A stretch of DNA of 64,000 bases from Phytopseudomonas seleniipraecipitans (GCF_900102335.1 NZ_FNBM01000009.1:1-64000), one strand, 5' to 3'; positions 24,998 to 33,171 are shown, numbered from the stretch's first letter. Numbers and translations are program-made. Notes: generated by a model not told the origin, from the sequence alone.

Positions 24998-25825
24998 TCA
25001 TTCGAATTCCACGTCAGCCTGCTGGGCCATGCCGGCTTCGTTGCCAGCCCACAACTGCGCCTTGCCTGGCGCGCAGATCCGCCCAGCCACTTCGAAGGGC
25101 TGCGGCGCGACCAGCGGGCGCAGGCCACGATAGGCGAAGCGACGCAGACGGGTCTGTGGGTTGGCGCGGCAGAACGCGCGCAGGTTCAGCGTGGCGATCA
25201 GTGGGCCATGCACCACCAGCCCGGCATAGCCTTCGGTGTCGGTGACATAGGGCCAGTCGTAATGAATGCGATGGCCGTTGAAGGTCACCGCGCTGTAGCG
25301 GAACAGCAGCGTCGGGCTGGGCACCACGCTTTCTTGCCAGTCACCGTTCGGCAGCGCCTCGCCGGCGCCACTCTTGGGCGGGCTAGGTTCGCGGTAGACG
25401 ATGTCCTGCTCCTCGCGGATCGCCAGTTCGCCGTCCTGCAGGTAGTCATGCTGCACAGTGACGAACAGCAGCGCGCCAGTGCGGCCGTGCTTTTCTTCGA
25501 TGTGCTTGATGGTCGACACGCGGGTCGCCTCCCCGCCGACCCGCAGCGCGGCGATGAACTCGACGCGACCGCCCGCCCACATGCGGTTGCGATTGTCGGC
25601 CGGGGGCAGGAAGCCACCGCGTGCCGGGTGACCGTCACCACCCAGGCCGCTTTCGGCGATGGGGTCTTGAAAGAATGCCCAGTGCCAGAGCGGCGGCAGG
25701 GCTTCGCCGTGAGCGGGCGTGTCTTCGCCCAGGGTCGCGGCGATGCGCTTGACCAGGTTGCGGCTCAGTTGATCGTGGGATTCTTCGGTGCGGCCGATCC
25801 AGGCGGAAAAAGCAGAGTCGCTCAT
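24998..25825 (-). CDS. MaoC/HTD2-type hydratase, probable itaconyl/mesaconyl-CoA hydratase
   Basis: A 275-residue hot-dog-fold protein with an N-terminal MaoC-like dehydratase domain and a C-terminal half containing VVHGPLIATLNLRAF, the usual helix of this fold. Family members hydrate mesaconyl-C4-CoA or itaconyl-CoA to citramalyl-CoA. In P. aeruginosa the same type of gene (ich, PA0878 as recalled) opens the itaconate operon next to a divergent LysR gene, as it does here. ATG 25825 follows a leader without a strong ribosome site (TGGAACC). The promoter region carries a 33-bp near-perfect palindrome. Confidence 0.82.
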   Translation of the reverse strand: MSDSAFSAWIGRTEESHDQLSRNLVKRIAATLGEDTPAHGEALPPLWHWAFFQDPIAESGLGGDGHPARGGFLPPADNRNRMWAGGRVEFIAALRVGGEATRVSTIKHIEEKHGRTGALLFVTVQHDYLQDGELAIREEQDIVYREPSPPKSGAGEALPNGDWQESVVPSPTLLFRYSAVTFNGHRIHYDWPYVTDTEGYAGLVVHGPLIATLNLRAFCRANPQTRLRRFAYRGLRPLVAPQPFEVAGRICAPGKAQLWAGNEAGMAQQADVEFE

Positions 25826-25900
25826 GGTGGGTTCCAGCTGTCTTTTTTATGTGCGGCCAGCATGCAATCCACTGCACGTTCCGAGAATCCGCATTTATTT

Positions 25901-25933
25901 AAACCAGCGTTCGGATATGCTGAACGCCGGTTT
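25901..25933. promoter_or_regulatory. Long LysR-box palindrome in the hydratase/lysR divergent region
   Basis: AAACCAGCGTTC at 25901-25912 and GAACGCCGGTTT at 25922-25933 are inverted arms (11 of 12 matches) around 9 bases. The 15-bp core TTCGG-N5-CTGAA lies at 25910-25924. It is about 85 bases before the hydratase start and 113 bases before the lysR start, a typical LysR-type control region. Confidence 0.65.
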
Positions 25934-25981
25934 TAACCTTCATCGCCATCCGATACACACCTGTCGGATGGTCGCAAACGT

Positions 25982-26004
25982 GTAGGAGCCGGCTTGCCGG
26001 CGAT
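25982..26004. repeat. REP palindrome in the lysR leader
   Basis: GTAGGAGCCGGCTTGCCGGC is the common Pseudomonas REP with a self-complementary GCCGGC-TT-GCCGGC core. It lies in the predicted 5' leader of the LysR gene. A relative is at 47086-47108. Confidence 0.75.
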
Positions 26005-26036
26005 GCGTTGACTTAGCATCAGTGGAGATACTTGCC

Positions 26037-26924
26037 ATGCACTTCGATCTGCCGGATTTGCGCCTCTTCATCCATATCGCCGAATCACCGAGCCTGACTC
26101 AAGGAGCGCGCCGCGCCTCGCTGTCGCCGGCCGCTGCCAGCGCGCGCATCAAGGCGCTGGAAGGTCAACTCGACACCCGCCTGCTGTACCGCGACAGCCG
26201 CGGCGTGGAGCTGACACCCTCCGGCCAGCGCCTGCTGCAGCACGCGCGGCTGATCATGCGTCAGGTCGATTATTTGAAAAGCGAGTTCACCGAATACGGC
26301 AGTGATTCGGCCGGGCATATCCGCATTTTCGCCAACACCACGGCAGTGACCGAGTTCCTGCCTGAAATACTGGCTGGCTTCCTTGCCGAACGCCCCGGCG
26401 TGACGGTGGATCTGCAGGAACGCCTGAGCCGCGATATCGTGCGCGGCGTGCTCGACGGCGGCGCCGACCTGGGCATCATCGCCGGCCCGGTGGAGGCCGC
26501 CGGCCTGCAGGTGCTGCATTTCAGCACCGACCGCCTGGTGCTGGTGGTGCCGGACAGTCATCCATTGGCGGGCCGCGAGCAGGTCAGCCTGCGCGATACC
26601 CTGCAGTACCAGCACATCGGCCTGCACGACGGCAGTACGCTGCTGACCTTCTTGCGTGAACACGTGGAAACCCTGGGCGGCACCCTGTCGCTGCGTATCC
26701 AGATGTCCAGCTTCGAGGCCATCTGCCGCATGGTGGAAGCCAACGTCGGCATCGGCATCATCCCCGAATCCGCCGCCAGCCGGCATCGCCGCACCATGAA
26801 GCTGCACACCATCGAACTCGACGAACCCTGGGCGGTGCGCGAACGCAGCATGCTGGTACGAGACCTCGAAGCGCTGCCCGGCAGCGTGCGGGCGTTGATC
26901 GCGACGCTGCTGCCCCAGGCGTGA
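26037..26924 (+). CDS. LysR-family regulator, probable itaconate-responsive activator
   Basis: A 295-residue LysR regulator. The helix-turn-helix is at about residues 4-60 (LPDLRLFIHIAESPSLTQGARRASLSPAAASARIKALE), and the effector domain runs from about residue 85. A GTG at 26022 is in frame, but ATG 26037 with GGAGAT upstream gives the normal start. It is divergent from the hydratase operon, the position of the itaconate sensor ItcR (PA0877, recalled) in P. aeruginosa. It is also next to phhR, as there. It probably activates the hydratase operon and, judging from matching palindromes, the ABC importer and the orphan TRAP gene. Confidence 0.88.
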   Translation: MHFDLPDLRLFIHIAESPSLTQGARRASLSPAAASARIKALEGQLDTRLLYRDSRGVELTPSGQRLLQHARLIMRQVDYLKSEFTEYGSDSAGHIRIFANTTAVTEFLPEILAGFLAERPGVTVDLQERLSRDIVRGVLDGGADLGIIAGPVEAAGLQVLHFSTDRLVLVVPDSHPLAGREQVSLRDTLQYQHIGLHDGSTLLTFLREHVETLGGTLSLRIQMSSFEAICRMVEANVGIGIIPESAASRHRRTMKLHTIELDEPWAVRERSMLVRDLEALPGSVRALIATLLPQA

Positions 26925-26971
26925 ACTGAGGCGGCATCGGTAAAAAGGGCTTTGCTCGCGTTGCCCTGCAG

Positions 26972-28525
26972 CTACGCCTTGCCAATCCCATGCTCACGCA
27001 ACTTGTTGGCGATGGTGGTATGCGACACGCCCAGGCGTTTGCCGAGCAGGCGACTGCTCGGAAACTCCCCGGCAAGCCGCTCCAGCACGGCTTTTTCGAA
27101 GCGCCCGACAATCATATCTAGCCCGCCTTCCAGCGAGAAGTCGCCCAAGGGCTGCGCCGCGCCGTACCCCGGCAGACGGATATGGTCGGGCTTCACCACC
27201 CCGCCTTCGCACAGCGATACTGCCTGGAACAGTACGTTTTCGAGTTGCCGAACATTGCCTGGCCAATGGTAGCGGCTCATTTTTTCCAGCGCAGCGGGCG
27301 CAAGGCTTGGTAGCGGACAACCGATCTGCCGGCTGGCGCGGTCGAGAAAGTGCTCGACCAGTGGCGGCAGACCGTCGAGGCATTCGCGCAGCGGCGGGAT
27401 ATGCAGGCTGAGCACATTGAGGCGGTGATAAAGGTCTTCACGAAATTCCCCCCGCGCGCACAGCTCGGAGAGGTCCAGCTGAGTCGCGCAGGTCACCCGC
27501 ACATCCAGGTACACCTCCTCATCACTGCCGACCCGGCGGAAGCAGCCGTCCTGCAGAAAGCGCAGCAGTTTGGCCTGCAGACGCGGGCTCATTTCGCCGA
27601 CCCCATCGAGAAAGAGCGTGCCGCCTGCCGTCAGTTCCAGCAGGCCCAGCTTGCCTTCAGCGCGTGCGCCCTCGAAGGCGCCCGGCCCATAGCCGAACAG
27701 CTCGGTCTCGGCCATCGACTCCGGCAGGCCGGCACAGTTGAGCGCCATGAACGGCGACTGACCTCGGGGGCTGGCCAGATGGCAGGCGCGGGCCAGCAGT
27801 TCCTTGCCGGTGCCGGTCTCACCTTCGATCAGAAGCGGCGCGTCCAGTGGGGCCATGCGCCGTGCTTCACGCACTACCGCAGCCATCACTTTGGAGCTCT
27901 GGAAGATGCTGTCGAAACCGCGCAGCTCCTGCTTGCGCACCTGGTAGATGCGCTCGCCCACTCGGTCGGCGCGGTGCAGGGTCAGGACTGCGCCGGCCAT
28001 GGCTTCGCTGTCTTCCTGCTCGGCCTGCAGCGGGGCGATGTCGGCAAGAAACACGTCACCACAGACCTTGACCCGCAGGCCGTTGATCCGCGAGCGGTTG
28101 GCCCGCACCAGTTCCGGCAAATCGAAATCTTCGGTGTAGCGCGACAGCGCAATGCCCGGCACCTCGTCAACGCGCACACCCAGCAACTGAGCGGCCGCAC
28201 GGTTGGCCGCGACGATGCTGCCGGCCATGTCGATGGACAGCACTGGAAACTCCAGCGCGCCAAGCAACGCATTGAGTTCCAGATGGCGACGCTCGCTGGG
28301 CATCAACCCCACGCGCTTGACGCCGAATACCCCGGTGATGGCTTCAAGCTTGGGGCGCAGGGCCTGAAATTGCAGATTGATCAGATTGGGGCAGTGCAGG
28401 TAGATGGCGTTGCCCTGCTCGCCGCCCACTTCACCACGCGCTACGTTGGTACCGTAACCGACAAGCAGTTCGAGGATGTCGCGCAGGATGCCCACGCGAT
28501 TCTGGCAGTGGATCTTGATACGCAT
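26972..28525 (-). CDS. phhR: PhhR, TyrR-family aromatic amino acid regulator
   Basis: A 517-residue regulator with an N-terminal ACT domain (about 1-70, ligand sensing), a PAS domain (about 80-185), an AAA+ domain with Walker A GETGTGKE and Walker B GGTLFLDGVGE, and a C-terminal Fis-type helix-turn-helix (SSRLLGKRLGVSHTTIANKL). The sigma54-contact loop GAFTGA is replaced by GYGPGAFEGA, as in TyrR/PhhR proteins that work with sigma70. It controls phenylalanine and tyrosine catabolism and is divergent from phhA. Its leader contains AATAACAA just before the gene (28538-28545). Confidence 0.93.
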   Translation of the reverse strand: MRIKIHCQNRVGILRDILELLVGYGTNVARGEVGGEQGNAIYLHCPNLINLQFQALRPKLEAITGVFGVKRVGLMPSERRHLELNALLGALEFPVLSIDMAGSIVAANRAAAQLLGVRVDEVPGIALSRYTEDFDLPELVRANRSRINGLRVKVCGDVFLADIAPLQAEQEDSEAMAGAVLTLHRADRVGERIYQVRKQELRGFDSIFQSSKVMAAVVREARRMAPLDAPLLIEGETGTGKELLARACHLASPRGQSPFMALNCAGLPESMAETELFGYGPGAFEGARAEGKLGLLELTAGGTLFLDGVGEMSPRLQAKLLRFLQDGCFRRVGSDEEVYLDVRVTCATQLDLSELCARGEFREDLYHRLNVLSLHIPPLRECLDGLPPLVEHFLDRASRQIGCPLPSLAPAALEKMSRYHWPGNVRQLENVLFQAVSLCEGGVVKPDHIRLPGYGAAQPLGDFSLEGGLDMIVGRFEKAVLERLAGEFPSSRLLGKRLGVSHTTIANKLREHGIGKA

Positions 28526-28537
28526 GACAGGCCGCTC

Positions 28538-28545
28538 TTGTTATT
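28538..28545 (-). promoter_or_regulatory. Candidate Crc/Hfq motif before phhR
   Basis: AATAACAA on the minus strand, 13-20 bases before the phhR start codon, matches AAnAAnAA. Confidence 0.4.
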
Positions 28546-28609
28546 TTCGTCAAGGTTTCTTGCCAGTCTAGAGGAAGCGGCCAAGCCAGAAACAGGCCTT
28601 CGCGCAAGA

Positions 28610-28627
28610 CGTAATGCTTTCTTTACG
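28610..28627. promoter_or_regulatory. Candidate PhhR (TyrR-type) box
   Basis: CGTAAT-N6-TTTACG is an 18-bp palindrome close to the TyrR/PhhR consensus TGTAAA-N6-TTTACA. It lies 105-122 bases before phhA and 85-102 bases before phhR, so it could serve both. Confidence 0.6.
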
Positions 28628-28731
28628 AAAACCGCCATTTGCCCGCTCCCCCACGCCGCTCGCGCCCGCGCCAAGCACGCTTGCCTGCGGCATGCTCAGG
28701 CCACAGAACGGATGTGCAGGGAGATCGCCAG

Positions 28732-29517
28732 ATGAAAGTCAGCCAGTACGTTGCCCGGCACCCTGACGCGACCGGCTTCATTGACTACAGCGAGGTCGAG
28801 CATCGCACCTGGCAGACGCTGATCGAGCGCCAGCTCAAGGTGATCGAGGCCCGCGCTTGCCAGGAATATCTGGACGGCCTCGACAAGCTCGCCCTGCCCC
28901 GTGAGCGGATTCCCCAACTGCCGGACATCAACCGCGTGTTGCGAGCAACCACGGGCTGGCAAGTCGCCCAGGTACCGGCGCTGATTCCATTCCAGCGCTT
29001 CTTCGAGCTGCTCGCCAACCGGCAGTTTCCGGTGGCCACCTTCATCCGCAGCGAAGCGGATCTGGACTACCTGCAGGAGCCGGATATCTTCCACGAGATC
29101 TTCGGCCACTGCCCATTGCTGACAGACCCTTGGTTCGCCGAATTCACTCATACCTACGGCCGCCTGGGCCTGGCTGCCAGCGCGCAGGAGCGGGTGTTCC
29201 TGGCACGCTTATACTGGATGACCATCGAGTTCGGCCTGGTAGACACGCCTGCCGGCCTGCGCATCTACGGCGGCGGCATTCTCTCCTCGCCCAAGGAGGC
29301 GGTGTATTGTCTGTCAGGCGAACCCGAGCACCAGCCGTTCGACCCTGTGGAGGCCATGCGCACGCCGTATCGCATCGACATCCTGCAGCCGCTGTATTTC
29401 GTACTGCCGGATTTACAACGGCTGTTCGCCCTGGCACAACAGGACATCATGAGCCTGGTACAGCAGGCCATGACGCTCGGCCTGCACGCACCGAAATTTC
29501 CACCCAAGGCGGCCTAA
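28732..29517 (+). CDS. phhA: Phenylalanine-4-hydroxylase
   Basis: A 261-residue pterin- and iron-dependent monooxygenase that converts phenylalanine to tyrosine. The iron ligands are visible in FHEIFGHCP (His121 and His126) and in WMTIEFG (Glu166). The length matches bacterial PhhA. ATG 28732 with GGGAG upstream is chosen over an upstream in-frame extension without family similarity. It is followed by phhB, separated by a 168-bp MITE-like element whose target duplication coincides with the phhA stop codon. Confidence 0.95.
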   Translation: MKVSQYVARHPDATGFIDYSEVEHRTWQTLIERQLKVIEARACQEYLDGLDKLALPRERIPQLPDINRVLRATTGWQVAQVPALIPFQRFFELLANRQFPVATFIRSEADLDYLQEPDIFHEIFGHCPLLTDPWFAEFTHTYGRLGLAASAQERVFLARLYWMTIEFGLVDTPAGLRIYGGGILSSPKEAVYCLSGEPEHQPFDPVEAMRTPYRIDILQPLYFVLPDLQRLFALAQQDIMSLVQQAMTLGLHAPKFPPKAA

Positions 29518-29685
29518 GAACCTGTTCACGATCTGCTGCGCGTCGGCGCTCCTGCGTTAAAAACAAGCTGGATTGCCAGCCCAGGCTAGACGCCCCCGTC
29601 AAATGCTCATTTACTACTTGCAGCTCCGCTTCCTGGCCAGTTTTTGCCTTGGATCGCTCTAGCTCGCGAGATCGTGAACAGGCTC
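29518..29685. mobile_element. 168-bp MITE-like element between phhA and phhB
   Basis: Terminal inverted repeats of 17 bp, GAACCTGTTCACGATCT at 29518-29534 and its complement at 29669-29685 (16 of 17 match), bound an element without a coding region. TAA flanks both ends (29515-29517 and 29686-29688), a likely 3-bp target duplication. The left TAA is the phhA stop codon. The ends resemble those of IS5-type elements that target TNA, but the parent element is not in this window. Confidence 0.75.
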
Positions 29686-29723
29686 TAAGCTTGCCGTAAC
29701 GATCAACGTTCAGAGGAAACCCC

Positions 29724-30080
29724 ATGACCGCACTGTCCCAAGCCACCTGCGAAGCCTGCAGCGCCGATGCACCCAAAGTCAGCGAGGCCGAACTGGCGCA
29801 ACTGATCAAGGAAATCCCGGACTGGAACATCGAGGTCCGCGATGGCGTGATGCAGCTCGAACGGGCCTACACCTTTCGCACCTTCAAGCATGCGCTGGCC
29901 TTTACCAATGCCGTAGGCGAAATTGCCGAAACCGAGAACCATCACCCGTCGCTGCTCACCGAATGGGGCAAGGTCACCGTGACCTGGTGGAGCCACTCGA
30001 TCAAGGGTTTGCATCGCAACGATTTCGTCATGGCGGCGCGCACCGATGTGCTCGCCAGCGCTGCCGAGGGTCGCAAGTGA
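29724..30080 (+). CDS. phhB: Pterin-4a-carbinolamine dehydratase
   Basis: A 118-residue PCD/DCoH protein that recycles the pterin cofactor of PhhA. The conserved ENHHPSLLTEWGKVTVTWWSH segment contains the active-site histidines, and IKGLHRNDFVMA follows. The 206-bp spacing from phhA is largely due to the MITE-like insertion, and GAGG precedes the start. The aromatic aminotransferase gene (phhC), which follows phhB in P. aeruginosa, is not present here. Confidence 0.95.
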   Translation: MTALSQATCEACSADAPKVSEAELAQLIKEIPDWNIEVRDGVMQLERAYTFRTFKHALAFTNAVGEIAETENHHPSLLTEWGKVTVTWWSHSIKGLHRNDFVMAARTDVLASAAEGRK

Positions 30081-30293
30081 GCAGCCACCCCGCCCCGCTG
30101 TGCGGATGACGCACGGCTTGATCACAGCGAGACCCTGCAACCTACCAGATGGCGCGCCATGCCTGGATCAGCTGGCCGCGCCAAAACCAATTCGAGGGTG
30201 AACTGGGTGGGCACCAGGCGGTCATTATGACCTGCCGCGCATGCATGCCCGAACGCTATAGCGCGGTCAACGCCATCCAAGACGGATTCGCCA

Positions 30294-31646
30294 ATGGCCG
30301 TGCCCAGCAATTTTCTGTTTCGCGCCTATCAGCGCATTACCCACAGCCTGGCGTTCTACCCAACGCTGATCGCCATCGGCTTCTTTCTCTTGTGCGTGCT
30401 GACCATGGCACTCGAATACCGTCCCTGGATGCTGGCGCTCAAGCAGAACGTCGACATCGGCATGGTACGCAACGCGGAGAACGCCAGGCTTATCCTTGCC
30501 ACCTTGGTGACCGGCATCCTCTCGCTGATGGTGTTCAGTTTCTCGATGGTCATGGTGGTGCTCAACAATGCCGCGGCCTCGCTCTCCCCGCGAGTGATCC
30601 CGGGGTTGATCAGCAGCAAGGGGCACCAGAAGACACTGGGCATCTACCTTGGCAGCATCCTCTATGCGCTCCTGCTGATTACCACCATCGAACAGGGCGA
30701 CACCGATCGGGTGCCGAGCCTCGGCGTGCTGATCACCCTGGCCATGGGCATCACCTGCCTGGGCCTGTTCGTGCATTTCATCCGCTCGATTTCGCAGTCG
30801 ATCCAGGTCGAACACATTCTCAACAATCTCTACCTCGCCAGCCTGGCAAAGCTTCACACCTGCAGCAGCAAACTCGCAGCAAGAGAGCAGCAGGTGTCCT
30901 GGCCGGATGACAGCGACTGGATAACGGTCAATGCGCAACGCAACGGTTACTTCAAGGCGCTCAACGTCAGCGAAGCCAATACCCTGCTACGCCGCCATCA
31001 GGTGCGCATGACGGTGATGGCCCATCGTGGCTTCTTCGTCAGCGAAGGCCATCCACTGTTCCGCCTGGAGCGGCAACTGGACGAGGACACCTGCCAACAA
31101 CTGCTCGACTGCTTTGACTTCTTCATCGAGGAGTACGCCAGCAACCATTATTTCTTCGGCTGTCGGCAGATGTCGGAGATTGCGGTGAAGGCGCTCAGCC
31201 CCGGCATCAATGACCCGGGCACGGCAATCAAGACCGTCGACCTGCTCAGCGTGCTGCTGGGCAAACGTCTTGAGCTGGGCGACAGAGACTTCGCCCGCCT
31301 GCCCGACGAACCCCCTCGCCTGTCGTACCAGGAGCTCTCGCTGGACCAACTGCTGTTGCAACTGCTAGGCCCTATACGAGCCTATGGCGCGACAGACGTC
31401 AGCGTCCTGGTGAGCCTCCTGCAAGCCTTCAAAAACTTGCTGCATCGTCCGTGCAGCACTGCGCAACGCGGCGAACTGCTGCGCCATGCACGCAGCGTGC
31501 GTGACACCGCAGACCGCTGCCTGCACGAGGGCCGCGAACGGCAAGAAATCAATGACTTCATCGCTCGCCTCAACCGCACCCTCGGCGCCGAGCAACGCCC
31601 GCTGATGCCCCTGCCGGAACCAGCGCTGCCCCATGACGGGGCATGA
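30294..31646 (+). CDS. DUF2254-family predicted membrane protein
   Basis: A 450-residue protein with about four transmembrane helices in the first 180 residues (for example LIAIGFFLLCVLTM, LATLVTGILSLMVFSFSMVMVVL and TLGIYLGSILYALLLITTI) and a long soluble C-terminal half. The LNNAAASLSPRVIPGLI segment and SPGINDPGTAIKTVD in the soluble part are typical of the DUF2254 family. Function is unknown. It stands alone between phhB and an MFS gene. A small hairpin spans the stop codon. Confidence 0.8.
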   Translation: MAVPSNFLFRAYQRITHSLAFYPTLIAIGFFLLCVLTMALEYRPWMLALKQNVDIGMVRNAENARLILATLVTGILSLMVFSFSMVMVVLNNAAASLSPRVIPGLISSKGHQKTLGIYLGSILYALLLITTIEQGDTDRVPSLGVLITLAMGITCLGLFVHFIRSISQSIQVEHILNNLYLASLAKLHTCSSKLAAREQQVSWPDDSDWITVNAQRNGYFKALNVSEANTLLRRHQVRMTVMAHRGFFVSEGHPLFRLERQLDEDTCQQLLDCFDFFIEEYASNHYFFGCRQMSEIAVKALSPGINDPGTAIKTVDLLSVLLGKRLELGDRDFARLPDEPPRLSYQELSLDQLLLQLLGPIRAYGATDVSVLVSLLQAFKNLLHRPCSTAQRGELLRHARSVRDTADRCLHEGRERQEINDFIARLNRTLGAEQRPLMPLPEPALPHDGA

Positions 31647-31782
31647 TAAACCCCGAAAAAATTGGCGAAACGTTTATCAACTAAAATATTCCTTTTAAAT
31701 CAATGGAATAGAGAGCCTAGCAACGATCACTGGCGCGCTTCGTGCTTGCCATCACCGGCATAGTCCCCTAGGGTTGTTCGCC

Positions 31783-33072
31783 ATGTGGTCCTTGATTTCC
31801 CCTATCAGCTCGTTGCTGGGTGGGGTCGCGTTACTCCTCCTTGGCAACGGTCTGCTCAACACTCTACTGACTCTGCGTGGCGTCGCCGAAGGCTACTCCA
31901 CCGGGATGCTCGGACTGATCATGTCCGGGTACTTCGTCGGTTTTCTCCTCGGCACCTGGCTGGCTATTCCGCTGGTTCGTCGCGTTGGGCATATCCGTGC
32001 GTTCTCCTTTTGTGCCGCCCTAGCGGCGATCACCGCCCTACTCCATGTGCTGATCGTCGACCCCTGGGTCTGGCTCGGTTTGCGGGTGCTCTACGGCCTG
32101 GCGCTGGTCAGCCTGTACATGGTGATCGAAAGCTGGCTCAACGCTCAGGTACCTAATGACAAGCGCGGGCAGATGTTCGCCGTGTACATGGCCGTCAACC
32201 TCGGCGCCCTGGCGGCGGCGCAGCAACTGCTGAACCTGGCCGACCCGGCTGACTTCCTGCTCTTCGCCCTGGCCGCGATGCTGATCAGCGCGGCGCTGAT
32301 GCCCATTACACTGACGCGCCAGCCGCAGCCCAGCGTGCCCGACACCCTGCATACCAACCTGCGCGCAATTGCCGGAATCGCGCCGCTGTCGATTGCCGCT
32401 GCTGGGCTTTCCGGCCTGGCCCTCGGGGCGTTCTGGGGCATGGCGCCGGTGTATGCCAGCCTCAATGGTTTCGATGCTGCAGGCGTGGGCCTGATGATGA
32501 GCGCGACCATTCTCGGCGGCGCCCTGCTGCAATGGCCGATCGGCCGCTTCTCCGATACCCATGACCGACGCTGGGTGCTGTTTTGGGTAGTCAGCGCGGC
32601 CGTGATCGTCGCCCTGCTGATGAGCCTATTGCCGGCTGGTCGCCTGTTGCTGGCGTTGATGTTCGTGTTTGGCGGGCTGTCGTTCGCCATCTATCCGATT
32701 GCCGTCGCGCAGTTGATCGACCAGCTGCACAGCGACGAGATTCTGTCCGGCTCCAGCAGCCTGCTGATGATCAATGGAGTTGGCTCGGTATGCGGGCCGC
32801 TGCTCGCCGGGTTGCTGATGCAATACACCGGCGCCGCCGCTCTACCGCTGTATTTCGCCGCCACGCTGGGCGTGCTGGCAGCCTACACCTTCTATCGTCT
32901 GCGTCATGTCAGCGACCTGGTTGCCGGCGAGCAGGCGCACTTCGTGCCGATGATGCGCACCAGCCATACCGTGCTGGAGCTGATGCCAGACGCCCCGTCG
33001 TCTGAAGATGACAACGACCCCGATAACGATAACCAAGGTGACGAGCAGGAGCCCGTCACCGTTTCACCGTAG
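31783..33072 (+). CDS. MFS transporter (YcaD-like), next to glucosylglycerol synthase
   Basis: A 429-residue major facilitator with 12 predicted helices and a short acidic, Asp/Asn-rich tail (about residues 400-429). ATG 31783 is preferred to a TTG nine bases earlier. The sequence after the first helix (GVAEGYSTGMLGLIMSGYFVGFLLGTW) and VIESWLNAQ resemble the YcaD group. It lies 99 bp upstream of the glucosylglycerol-phosphate synthase fusion. In Stenotrophomonas a ycaD-type gene is also described next to ggpPS and proposed to move glucosylglycerol. The same role is likely here but inferred. An AT-rich leader (31680-31720) may hold the promoter. A paralogue is at 41336-42685. Confidence 0.82.
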   Translation: MWSLISPISSLLGGVALLLLGNGLLNTLLTLRGVAEGYSTGMLGLIMSGYFVGFLLGTWLAIPLVRRVGHIRAFSFCAALAAITALLHVLIVDPWVWLGLRVLYGLALVSLYMVIESWLNAQVPNDKRGQMFAVYMAVNLGALAAAQQLLNLADPADFLLFALAAMLISAALMPITLTRQPQPSVPDTLHTNLRAIAGIAPLSIAAAGLSGLALGAFWGMAPVYASLNGFDAAGVGLMMSATILGGALLQWPIGRFSDTHDRRWVLFWVVSAAVIVALLMSLLPAGRLLLALMFVFGGLSFAIYPIAVAQLIDQLHSDEILSGSSSLLMINGVGSVCGPLLAGLLMQYTGAAALPLYFAATLGVLAAYTFYRLRHVSDLVAGEQAHFVPMMRTSHTVLELMPDAPSSEDDNDPDNDNQGDEQEPVTVSP

Positions 33073-33171
33073 GCGATTGCCTACGTAACAGAGGCGCCAA
33101 CAAGGCGCCCGCTTTGCTCGTCGGCTGATGTCGGCGCGTCACTGCACCACTCATGGACAGGGAGACAGCGC

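Noticed and set aside
27631..27822. Sigma54 dependence of PhhR
   Set aside because: The AAA+ domain resembles sigma54 activators, but the GAFTGA contact motif is replaced by GPGAFEGA, as in TyrR-type sigma70 regulators.
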